Made by a program: the position numbers and the translations under genes. From positions 1-64,000 of the forward strand of contig NZ_JH600305.1 of assembly GCF_000245335.1 (NCBI RefSeq): 64,000 nucleotides of DNA. The letters are read 5' to 3'. Shown here in pieces: positions 43,400 through 50,712 of the stretch. The notes under the pieces were generated by a model. That model was not told the DNA's origin. It made no database searches and was given only the letters and a program-made list of their open reading frames with translations. Every line of letters begins with the position of its first letter. The stretch's first letter is position 1. The stretch comes from Bacillus mojavensis RO-H-1 = KCTC 3706. Lineage in GTDB: Bacteria > Bacillota > Bacilli > Bacillales > Bacillaceae.

Positions 43400-43428
43400 A
43401 AACCATACCAATATTGTTGGTATGGTTT
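43400..43428. terminator. Hairpin terminator
   Basis: AAACCATACCAA / TTGGTATGGTTT, a 12-base perfect stem with a 5-base loop, downstream of the minus-strand yraI-like genes and of the reductase relic. Confidence 0.8.
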
Positions 43429-43462
43429 CTCTTGAAGAGACTCTATTGTACGAATTATATAG

Positions 43463-43825
43463 CTAGTTGCATTTGTAACCGACAGGGCCGTCTGAGCCTG
43501 TGTAGACATATGTGTCAGAAACATATCCAATGTTCACGACACCACGTGAATCTTTCCACTGGATTTGATCCCAAATATTACTCGTTCCATACTTCCCGGT
43601 AACAGTCGTTCCGTAAGCGTAACAATAGTAAGGAACACGTGAGCCGCTAGGAATGGAAAGCATAATAGGATAGTTTGTACCTGGACCGCTGCGCATATTT
43701 ACAGGCGCACCGCTGCTTGTTGAGACAGTAAAGTACTGAACGGCAAGTGCTTGACTGGAAAAAATGAATAATGATGCAATCATCACGGTTAACATACTCA
43801 GCATTTTCAGTTTAGTCAATGTCAT
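43463..43825 (-). CDS. Secreted SH3-domain protein (YraI-like), copy 2
   Basis: The 120-residue protein has a signal peptide (KLKMLSMLTVMIASLFIFSS...ALA) and a bacterial SH3 domain (VNMRSGPGTNYPIMLSIPSG) with two cysteines. It is about 65-70% identical to the next gene and lies directly after it on the same strand. YraI-type proteins are of unknown role, probably cell-wall associated. Start ATG at 43825 or at the codon for MLSM a few residues later; the region upstream has GAGGGATGAC. Confidence 0.82.
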   Translation of the reverse strand: MTLTKLKMLSMLTVMIASLFIFSSQALAVQYFTVSTSSGAPVNMRSGPGTNYPIMLSIPSGSRVPYYCYAYGTTVTGKYGTSNIWDQIQWKDSRGVVNIGYVSDTYVYTGSDGPVGYKCN

Positions 43826-43867
43826 CCCTCTTTCTTCAATTTCTTCATTTTAAGAACGATACATATG

Positions 43868-44227
43868 CTACCAGCTGCATTTAGGAACTACCGGGCCGTC
43901 TGAGCCTGTATACATATATGTATCAGAGACAAACCCAGGAACGATCTCCCCGCTGGCAAGCGTCCGTTCTGTGTAGTTCCAAATATTACTCGTTCCATAC
44001 TTTCCAGTTACAGTTGTACCGGTTTTGTAGCAGTAGATCGGGATGCGGGTTCCGCTCGGAATAGTCGTTACAATCCCCCAACTTGTACCTGGGCCGCTGC
44101 GCATATTTACGGGAGCACCGCTGCTTGTTGAGACAGTGTAATACTGAACTGCTTGTGCATGACTAGAAAAAATGAAGAATGACGCCATCATAACGGTTAA
44201 TAAACTTGCCATTTTTAACTTTCTCAA
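43868..44227 (-). CDS. yraI: Secreted SH3-domain protein YraI
   Basis: The 119-residue protein has a signal peptide (MRKLKMASLLTVMMASFFIF...AQA) and an SH3 fold (APVNMRSGPGTSWGIVTTIP, then SDTYMYTGSDGPV). It is the closer of the two copies to B. subtilis YraI as I remember it. The ribosome binding site is GAGGATAT. With the downstream paralogue it forms a tandem pair created by duplication. Confidence 0.82.
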   Translation of the reverse strand: MRKLKMASLLTVMMASFFIFSSHAQAVQYYTVSTSSGAPVNMRSGPGTSWGIVTTIPSGTRIPIYCYKTGTTVTGKYGTSNIWNYTERTLASGEIVPGFVSDTYMYTGSDGPVVPKCSW

Positions 44228-44477
44228 CTTATATCCTCCTCACAATAAATGTCCTGCGTCTGGTTTTCTAACATTCAGTTCAGGAATGATTCGGCAGACC
44301 ATTTTCGCTCCTTTCGTTTATATATATTGATCATATTACCATCAAACAGGTATATGAGAAGTGCCATTATTACTGAATTTTCCGATAGAAGAGAGGATAA
44401 AATTTGGGAATATAGGGATGACAATGCGAGCAAAAATAATGCATGAAAGATATGTCACACACCAATTAAAAGCTTGA

Positions 44478-45131
44478 TTACTCATCAAAATTTTTAATGA
44501 TCCCTCGGTCAGTTTCAATCATAAGTGGTGCATCTATACTGTATTTATCCGAGAATATCCACCTTCTTCCGACAGGACCTAATAAAATATAGACTCCTTC
44601 TTCATACTCCCCCATGAAATGTAAATGTTTTTTTGAGAAAGGTTCATCATTTCTTTGCCGGATTCCCAACTTTAAAAGGTAGTCAAAACATTCTTTAACA
44701 TGATTCGTAGATAAACCAATCTCGCTTATCCCTATTACATTGTCGGGCGTGAATTCTTTTGACCTCGTTTCCGGAGAGGTTTCTAATCGAGAAATAAACT
44801 CAACAATATTACCTGCTGGATCTTCAAAATATATCGATCTTGCCTTTGCATTTGCAAAATATACTTCATCATCACCATTTTCTTCAAGTAAATTAACCTT
44901 CTTTTTCAGCCATTCTTTAGCTTCTGCGAAAATATTCGAATGGATATTAAACGCAAAATGATAGTAATAGCGATTCACTTCGTCTTGATGCAAGGTTAAA
45001 ATGCTTTCTCCCACTTGAAATGTGGCTAATGTATCAGTTAACGCCAGCCTTTTAAATTGAAGGATATCTTTATAAAAGCTTACAGTTTGATTAAAATGAG
45101 AAACAAATATTTCAAGATTTTTTATTTTCAT
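44478..45131 (-). CDS. Two-domain glyoxalase/VOC-family protein
   Basis: The 217-residue protein contains two vicinal-oxygen-chelate modules: MKIKNLEIFVSHFNQTVSFY to YFEDPAGNIVEFISR (with metal-ligand Glu) and ISEIGLSTNHVKECFDYLLK to the C-terminus. Such proteins are dioxygenases, lyases or antibiotic-binding proteins; no substrate can be inferred. GAGGGGG precedes the ATG. It is a single gene with no obvious partner. Confidence 0.8.
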   Translation of the reverse strand: MKIKNLEIFVSHFNQTVSFYKDILQFKRLALTDTLATFQVGESILTLHQDEVNRYYYHFAFNIHSNIFAEAKEWLKKKVNLLEENGDDEVYFANAKARSIYFEDPAGNIVEFISRLETSPETRSKEFTPDNVIGISEIGLSTNHVKECFDYLLKLGIRQRNDEPFSKKHLHFMGEYEEGVYILLGPVGRRWIFSDKYSIDAPLMIETDRGIIKNFDE

Positions 45132-45616
45132 TATTCACACCCCCTCTCTTAATATATCTAAAATGAGAAACAAATTCTTTCTACATTTAGCTTATTTAAT
45201 CTACATCATTAGACTGAAAAATAAAGAACTACATAAATTTGTTTTTCATTATTATTCATTAGCTTTAAGGATGGATGAAATGAATCACCTTGGTTTTTTA
45301 TTTCAAAAATCTGTAACAGCTGAAGTAAGGTCATCATCAATCTATGCCTAGGCATAGGCTTCAGGATTGTCATCTGATTCCTGAACTCGTCACCCGTGTC
45401 ATGTCTAAAACTGGATAGGTATACCGTTTAGTATATAAGAACAGATATACTCACCACTACGCAATTGTTTTCAAAGTCTATCTATTGTGTTAGTGAGTCC
45501 TCTATGACCTTGCTGCCGTCTTCAATATCTTCAAACACAATTTTCAGTGGAAAGGATCATAATATTATCACCCCTATAAAGAGCCTTCTATTTTATGACT
45601 TGTATAAACATAATAA
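45132..45616. other. Gene-free region
   Basis: Open frames here are short and without ribosome binding sites; I see no gene or RNA. Confidence 0.45.
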
Positions 45617-45642
45617 AAAAACCGCTCTTAAAAAACGGTTTT
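45617..45642 (-). terminator. Terminator of racemase gene
   Basis: AAAACCG / CGGTTTT hairpin with a T run on the minus strand, 23 bases after the stop. Confidence 0.65.
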
Positions 45643-45664
45643 AGAGTATAGGAAGGAACTGATT

Positions 45665-46363
45665 CTAAGATGAAATCGAAAGAGATTTATTCACTGCTTC
45701 TCGAGCATGGATTAAGGTTGTATCAAATATTGGCACTTTGAAATCTTCAGCTTTTACTAGTAATCCAATTTCAGTACATCCGAGAATTATTCCCTCCGCT
45801 CCTCTACTCATCAAATTATTTATGATGGTGTGATAAATGTTTTTCGATGACTGTTTAATTTCACCCAAACATAGTTCTTGATAGATAATATTATTTATTA
45901 ATTCTCTTTCATTATCATTAGGCACAATAATATTAATGCCATGAGTCTCAATACGAGTTTTATAAAAATTTTGCTCCATTGTATATTTGGTACCTAGTAA
46001 TCCTGCTGAACGAATATCTTGTCTGTTCATTTGAGCAGCAGTTGCATCGGCAATATGTAAAATAGGTATTGTGATCATTGCTTGGATATCACTAATTACT
46101 TTGTGCATAGTGTTTGTGCATATTACAATAAAATCTGCTCCGGCTTTTTCTAATGATCTTGCTGCTTCCCCCAAGGTTTTACCAGCTTTATTCCAAGCTC
46201 CTTCTGATTGAAAGTGTTCAATCTCTTTAAAATTAACACTGTACAAAAGACACTTTGCCGAATGTAACCCCCCTAACTTCTTTTTTATTTCCTCATTGAT
46301 AATTCGATAGTACTCAGCCGACGACTCCCAACTCATTCCGCCAATAAGACCAATCGTTTTCAT
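45665..46363 (-). CDS. Aspartate/glutamate racemase-family protein
   Basis: The 232-residue protein starts MKTIGLIGGMSWESSAEYYR and contains both catalytic-cysteine motifs of the Asp/Glu/hydantoin racemase superfamily, VICTNTMHK near residue 82 and ILGCTEIGLL near 195. It resembles the YgeA/RacX group, broad-specificity racemases that make D-amino acids. B. subtilis has racX elsewhere. A weak GAGGTGG site precedes the ATG. Gene symbol not assigned. Confidence 0.87.
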   Translation of the reverse strand: MKTIGLIGGMSWESSAEYYRIINEEIKKKLGGLHSAKCLLYSVNFKEIEHFQSEGAWNKAGKTLGEAARSLEKAGADFIVICTNTMHKVISDIQAMITIPILHIADATAAQMNRQDIRSAGLLGTKYTMEQNFYKTRIETHGINIIVPNDNERELINNIIYQELCLGEIKQSSKNIYHTIINNLMSRGAEGIILGCTEIGLLVKAEDFKVPIFDTTLIHAREAVNKSLSISS

Positions 46364-46653
46364 AGCCCACCTCGATTTAAAATTCGAAATATTATTAGTA
46401 TTTTAATATATAAGTCATTTTAATACCAGGACTGCTATTATCAAGTATAAAATGATTGATTGGTCTTCCAGGCCCGTAGCTACGGTGGAAATATAATTAA
46501 AATGATAGAAAACTATGCCCCTTTCTTGTCATGTGTATCGAAATCCTAAAATAAGAGCGGATTTTTTATAATATGAGTTTCTTGTCTAGGACAACCTTTT
46601 TTCTTCATCATAACTTATATTGTAAGACAAGATTTTTTGAGAGGGTGATTTTG

Positions 46654-47049
46654 ATGAGCTGCAACAACGGTGGGTTTAGAAGTGTGGACGAATTCATGTT
46701 CGGCTCTCGTCGCGGGAACAACGGTACCAATAGCTTCAATGGCTTCAATGGCTTCAATGGTTTTAATGGGGGTAACGGAGGTAATGGAGGTAATGGAGGT
46801 AACGGAGGCAACAATGTAGAAACAATTGTTTCTCCCACAAGAAATGTTGTAAATACGACAACCAATGAACGTACTGTTAGACGTGTTCAGCCTACTCATA
46901 TTGTTAATGTTAATAGAAATGTTACAAGAGTAGAAAATTATTATCCAGTGACACAATCTGTAGAGAATGAAAATATCGTTGAGGAATATGATTGTGGAAG
47001 TGACTTAAGAAATCCATGCTGTAAACCAGTAAAAAGATGCAATAGGTAA
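46654..47049 (+). CDS. CotD-family spore coat protein with Asn/Gly repeats
   Basis: The 131-residue protein starts MSCNNGGFRSVDEFMFGSRR. It has a low-complexity tract of FNG repeats (four) followed by GGN repeats (five) at about residues 30-54, then a CotD-like body (VVNTTTNERTVRRVQPTHIV) and a Cys-rich end (RNPCCKPVKRCNR). Such coat proteins are sigma-K products cross-linked into the inner coat. ATG at 46654 has GAGGGTGATT upstream. The tract invites length variation. Confidence 0.82.
   Translation: MSCNNGGFRSVDEFMFGSRRGNNGTNSFNGFNGFNGFNGGNGGNGGNGGNGGNNVETIVSPTRNVVNTTTNERTVRRVQPTHIVNVNRNVTRVENYYPVTQSVENENIVEEYDCGSDLRNPCCKPVKRCNR
46733..46812 (+). repeat. In-frame nine-base tandem repeats in the coat gene
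   Basis: Nine-base units TTCAATGGC (about four, two varying) run directly into units of the GGAGGTAAT type (about five). Both are multiples of three, so copy changes keep the frame. Confidence 0.85.
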
Positions 47050-47071
47050 TCATTCAGTAAAGATTCATTTT

Positions 47072-47091
47072 AGGCATCCTTATGGATGCCT
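47072..47091 (+). terminator. Terminator of coat protein gene
   Basis: AGGCATCC / GGATGCCT hairpin followed by TTTTTT. Confidence 0.85.
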
Positions 47092-47197
47092 TTTTTATTA
47101 CCCTATCCTTTCCAATTATAAGATTTCGGCTTTAAAATAAGAGAAATGAGTTGTTTCTTTAAAGATAGACATTTAACAAAACGCTCCTATAAAAAAT

Positions 47198-47218
47198 AGG
47201 GACTTGGAGCGAGTCCCT
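47198..47218 (-). terminator. Terminator of HPr-like gene
   Basis: AGGGACT / AGTCCCT hairpin; on the minus strand followed by ATTTTTTAT, 32 bases past the stop. Confidence 0.7.
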
Positions 47219-47249
47219 GAAAATGATAAAAAAAGAGAGGTTTTCTACC

Positions 47250-47528
47250 TCATTTCTTTGTGAACTTGTTTTTTTGCAAATGATCTTCTATCACTTGTAA
47301 AGCCTGTTTCTCGTCAAAGCCATTAGCTCTTATCCTAATGTGGGTATTAGGTTTAATTCCTAGTGACATCACATCAATGAGGGACTTGGGTGTATTTTTC
47401 AGATCGACAGCTTGCCCTTGATATTCAAGATATATACTGGAGCTAAATTGACAAGCCGCACGTACTAACAAGGCCGCTGCACGTGCGAAGCCTGTACTCG
47501 CGATCATTGTATACTGTTTTTCTATCAT
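47250..47528 (-). CDS. HPr/Crh-like PTS protein lacking the phosphorylatable histidine
   Basis: The 92-residue protein has an HPr fold. The active-site loop GIHARPA of HPr is GFARAA here: the catalytic His15 is deleted and Pro is replaced. The serine-kinase site is kept (PKSLIDVMSLGIKP, Ser near residue 49), with a four-residue insertion before it, and LEYQGQAVDLK matches HPr LEYNGKTVNLK. It therefore cannot carry phosphate from Enzyme I but may be phosphorylated by HPr kinase, like Crh, and act with CcpA. AAGGAGCAGGGAG precedes the ATG. The lev PTS operon lies 5 kb away. Confidence 0.85.
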   Translation of the reverse strand: MIEKQYTMIASTGFARAAALLVRAACQFSSSIYLEYQGQAVDLKNTPKSLIDVMSLGIKPNTHIRIRANGFDEKQALQVIEDHLQKNKFTKK

Positions 47529-47654
47529 TCTCCCTGCTCCTTAGGCCTGAGAATTCCTTGAAGAATTGGAATAGGCCAGTTTTTATCATACGCCCTCTAT
47601 TCTTTCTCTCAATCCGAAACATAGTATCTTGTTGATTTCCAGCAATATCGTTTT

Positions 47655-47915
47655 CGAGCACAATTAATGATGACCAACTATTCGGTGAGGTACATATGGT
47701 TCTTCTAGAAACCTAACTTCTTGAGTCGTCAATTTAACTGCAAGAGCATCTACGGCATCTTCAAGGTGTGACATTTTCGTAGCACCGTTACAGGCTCTTT
47801 CTGCAGCAGCCATGCAAACGCGATATGGATACGGGGAACACCGCGTTTTTCCGCGATTTCCCCTGCTCTTTTATGATAAATGTTAACAAAGAAGGAATTG
47901 TTTCATTCATTCTAG
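47655..47915 (-). pseudogene. Aldo/keto reductase 3' relic
   Basis: The minus strand reads GEIAEKRGVPRIHIAFAW-like pieces, ERACNGATKMSHLEDAVDAL and AVKLTTQEVRFLEEPYVPHR before a stop near 47660, the C-terminus of an aldo/keto reductase. Frame changes occur near 47815, and no start exists. Its opposite-strand 5' counterpart at 43245 belongs to a similar family but cannot be the same copy without rearrangement. Confidence 0.7.
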
Positions 47916-47927
47916 CCTTACTTGCAC

Positions 47928-48332
47928 TTATCCATGAAAACTTTCCATTTTGGGTCTGCTTTTGAGTTTGTCCTCATTTTCGCGCAGTTTCCCATCATAA
48001 TCCTCAATTTTTTTATTTAATCTTTTTATTGTTTCATCAATTTCTCTCCGCTTTTCTATCAACCGCTGTCTTTCGTCCGCCAGGATATTTTTGCGTGCTT
48101 CTACTGTTCGGTCTCCTTCAGTAAATAACGTTGTATATTCAATTAACGCGTCTATCGTTAGTCCAGCATTTCGCATGCATTTGATGAATTCAACCCATTT
48201 GATATCTTCTTCACCATAATCGCGGATTCCGCTTTCTTTTCGTTTTACCGGCGGGATCAATCCAACACGTTCATAATAGCGGAGCGTTGCGGCTGTTAGG
48301 CCAAACTGCTTTGCCACTTGCGTAATATTCAT
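47928..48332 (-). CDS. adhR: MerR-family regulator AdhR
   Basis: The 134-residue MerR protein has its helix-turn-helix at residues 1-40 (MNITQVAKQFGLTAATLRYY) and a long dimerisation coiled coil (residues 80-120); no metal-binding cysteines are seen. AdhR of B. subtilis senses aldehydes through a single Cys (here in IKCMRNAGL near residue 54) and activates adhA. The ATG at 48332 has GAGGTG upstream. A perfect operator lies 38 bases in front, suggesting autoregulation. Confidence 0.9.
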   Translation of the reverse strand: MNITQVAKQFGLTAATLRYYERVGLIPPVKRKESGIRDYGEEDIKWVEFIKCMRNAGLTIDALIEYTTLFTEGDRTVEARKNILADERQRLIEKRREIDETIKRLNKKIEDYDGKLRENEDKLKSRPKMESFHG

Positions 48333-48370
48333 ATTTTTCACCTCTTTATCCTGCTGTTTTTGAAGATAAC

Positions 48371-48390
48371 ACTTAAAGTTCACTTTAAGT
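48371..48390. promoter_or_regulatory. AdhR operator upstream of adhR
   Basis: ACTTAAAGT and ACTTTAAGT flank a TC centre: a perfect 9+9 inverted repeat. The arm sequence recurs upstream of adhA. Confidence 0.8.
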
Positions 48391-48631
48391 CAAGAAGAAA
48401 CAAATTGAAACTGCTGACGTATTTCTCAATCTCATTCTTCAGGGAATGTCGTGAATATTCCGCCGCACGTAATACTTGGCATGATGCAACAAAAGACAGT
48501 GGGTTGCATGTAGACATTACTCCTGGAGACGGAACTGTTCATGATGAATGGTATGATACAGGATAAAACAGAATTTAATACTTAATTGTTTACTCTTATA
48601 CTTTTATAAAAATATGTTTCTTAAAAAACTC
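48391..48631. other. Relic between adhR and adhA
   Basis: Positions 48440-48565 on the plus strand read EYSAARNTWHDATKDSGLHV and DITPGDGTVHDEWYDTG to a stop, without a start or ribosome binding site: the tail of an unrecognised gene. Confidence 0.35.
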
Positions 48632-48662
48632 TTGCCTTAAAGTGGACTTCAAGGTTTAAAGT
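48632..48662 (+). promoter_or_regulatory. MerR-type adhA promoter with 19-base spacer and AdhR operator
   Basis: TTGCCT (48632-48637) and TAAAGT (48657-48662) are 19 bases apart, the over-long spacing typical of MerR-activated promoters. CCTTAAAGT-GG-ACTTCAAGG (48635-48654) is an inverted repeat occupying the spacer. Confidence 0.85.
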
Positions 48663-48737
48663 GATGTTGAACACACCTGACAAACATCAAGTGACATGTT
48701 CTTATCTGGAAACTGACTATATGAAAGGAAGGTCTGT

Positions 48738-49787
48738 ATGTGTAATCATCATAAAACTCGTGTATTAAGCGTACCAAATGCTAAAGCGAAATTTGAACAG
48801 ACTACAATTGAAAGAAGAGAATTACGGGCGCACGACGTCTTAATCGACATTAAATTCAGCGGTATTTGCCATTCCGATATCCACAGTGCGTTCGATGAAT
48901 GGGGCGGAGGAATTTTTCCGATGGTTCCCGGTCACGAAATCGCCGGAGTTGTGGAGGCTGTGGGAGCAGAAGTCACAAAATTCGCTGTCGGAGATCGCGT
49001 TGGCGTCGGCTGTTTTGTTGACTCCTGCGGAGAATGCGAATACTGCCTCAGTGGTGAGGAACAGTTCTGCACGAAAGGTGTTGTCCAAACTTATAATTCA
49101 CTGGACTATGATGGAAATCCGACGTATGGCGGGTACAGCCAAAAAATCGTTGTCACTGACAGGTTCGTTGTTCGGATACCGGACAGTTTAGAGCTGGATG
49201 TCGCCAGCCCTCTATTGTGTGCAGGGATTACAACATACTCCCCTCTAAAACACTGGAACGTCGGCCCAGGCAAAAAGGTTGCGATTGTAGGAGTCGGCGG
49301 GCTTGGTCATTTGGCGATTCAATTTGCGCATGCTTTGGGTGCAGAGGTAACTGTCCTGAGCCGCTCTATGAATAAGAAAGAGGAAGCTCTTGAACTAGGG
49401 GCAGACCATTACTATGCAACCAGTAATCAAGCTACATTTACTGAATTGGCCGGGCGTTTTAACGTAATCTTAAATACGGTATCCGCAAATCTTGATGTAG
49501 ATGCCTATTTATCATTGCTTCGAATAGACGGAACACTCGTCAATGTAGGGGCACCGGCTGAGCCGGACAAATATAGTGTATTTTCCTTAATCATGGGCCG
49601 CCGCAGCCTTGCAGGGTCTCTTGTCGGCGGAATTCCAGAAACACAAGAGATGCTTGATTTCGCTGCTCAGCATGGCATTGCACCTAAAATTGAAGTAATT
49701 CGTGCCGATCAAGTGGATGAAGCTTATGAGCGTGTTCTTCGCAGTGATGTACGCTATCGATTCGTTATTGATATGTCTACATTATAA
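48738..49787 (+). CDS. adhA: Zinc-dependent alcohol dehydrogenase AdhA
   Basis: The 349-residue medium-chain dehydrogenase has the catalytic zinc ligands ([10 protein letters not shown] near residue 39, VPGHEIAG near 62), the structural zinc loop with four cysteines ([16 protein letters not shown] near 95-110) and the nucleotide motif [14 protein letters not shown] near 178. It belongs to the YqhD-unrelated AdhA/cinnamyl-type group, reducing aldehydes with NADPH during formaldehyde and methylglyoxal stress. AdhR should activate it from the promoter at 48632. Confidence 0.93.
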   Translation: MCNHHKTRVLSVPNAKAKFEQTTIERRELRAHDVLIDIKFSGICHSDIHSAFDEWGGGIFPMVPGHEIAGVVEAVGAEVTKFAVGDRVGVGCFVDSCGECEYCLSGEEQFCTKGVVQTYNSLDYDGNPTYGGYSQKIVVTDRFVVRIPDSLELDVASPLLCAGITTYSPLKHWNVGPGKKVAIVGVGGLGHLAIQFAHALGAEVTVLSRSMNKKEEALELGADHYYATSNQATFTELAGRFNVILNTVSANLDVDAYLSLLRIDGTLVNVGAPAEPDKYSVFSLIMGRRSLAGSLVGGIPETQEMLDFAAQHGIAPKIEVIRADQVDEAYERVLRSDVRYRFVIDMSTL

Positions 49788-50097
49788 ATCGGAATAGTTG
49801 TAAAAGGTGGGGGTAGCCATACTATTTTTTGTTTATTGCACTCCGCTCCACAGGACGTGAAAGTCATACCAAAAAGTCTACTTATAAAAAAAGAAACAGG
49901 TTGAGAAGATGCTTTCCTTCTGCTTCGTTTTGGCGGCAATTTTACCAAATTGTGATAAATGATATAAAAACCATAAAACCTATAAAGCAACGCCTTCGCA
50001 GGACTCCTGCGAAGAACATCTGACAAGCAAATATTTTGAAGGAAGATGTACCTGCCTGTTATTCTATGGTATATAAGATTTCATAGGAGGTATAAAT
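49788..50097. other. adhA-yraA intergenic region
   Basis: A perfect hairpin, CTTCGCAGGA / TCCTGCGAAG, at about 49993-50014 may be a terminator or attenuator; there is no T run, so it may let transcription pass to yraA. No AdhR-type arm is found here. Confidence 0.45.
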
Positions 50098-50607
50098 ATG
50101 AGCAAAAAAATCGCTGTTCTCGTTACAGACCAATTCGAAGATATTGAATATACAAGTCCGGTAAAGGCATACGAAGAAGCTGGGCATAGCGTCGTAGCCA
50201 TTGATTTGGAAGCGGGCAAGGAAGTTACCGGTAAACATGGCGAGAGAGTGAAGATCGACAAAGCGATCTCCGATGTAGATGCTAGTGAATTCGATGCCCT
50301 ATTGATTCCTGGAGGATTTTCCCCAGATTTGCTTCGCGGAGATGACCGCCCAGGTGAGTTTGCGAAAGCATTCGTAGAAAATGAGAAACCTGTTTTCGCT
50401 ATTTGCCACGGCCCTCAGGTACTCATTGATACGGATCTTCTGAAAGGCAAAGACATCACTGGCTACCGCAGCATTCGCAAAGACTTGATCAATGCTGGTG
50501 CAAACTACAAAGACGAAGAAGTAGTTGTTAGCCACAACATTGTAACAAGCAGAACACCTGATGATTTGGAAGCATTTAACCGCGAATCATTGAAACTGTT
50601 GAAATAA
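50098..50607 (+). CDS. yraA: PfpI/DJ-1-family protein YraA
   Basis: The 169-residue protein has the DJ-1/PfpI nucleophile elbow FAICHGPQVLID with the reactive cysteine near residue 103 and the glutamate near the N-terminus (DQFEDIEYTSP). Such proteins act as deglycases, glyoxalases or chaperones. YraA is linked to carbonyl stress in B. subtilis and belongs to the AdhR regulon with adhA. AGGAGG precedes the ATG. A strong terminator follows. Confidence 0.92.
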   Translation: MSKKIAVLVTDQFEDIEYTSPVKAYEEAGHSVVAIDLEAGKEVTGKHGERVKIDKAISDVDASEFDALLIPGGFSPDLLRGDDRPGEFAKAFVENEKPVFAICHGPQVLIDTDLLKGKDITGYRSIRKDLINAGANYKDEEVVVSHNIVTSRTPDDLEAFNRESLKLLK

Positions 50608-50610
50608 CAC

Positions 50611-50644
50611 AAAGGCACAGACGGTTTGAGTCTGTGCCTTTTTT
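50611..50644. terminator. Terminator yraA/sacC
   Basis: AAAGGCACAGAC / GTCTGTGCCTTTTT, a 12-base perfect stem with a T run, between convergent transcription units. Confidence 0.88.
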
Positions 50645-50712
50645 ATAGAGAAGATGTATTAGGTCTTCTCTAATCACAAGTCCTTTGATTCAAGTATCAT
50701 CTTTTCAATTCT

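Noticed and set aside
46733..46812. Short tandem units as a possible CRISPR array
   Set aside because: Units are nine bases, contiguous, without spacers and in frame within a coat gene.
46608..46956. Long antisense frames over the coat protein gene (proline/leucine-rich and Ile/Thr-rich)
   Set aside because: They are mirror readings of the nine-base tandem repeats, which stay open in several frames, and they have no ribosome binding sites.
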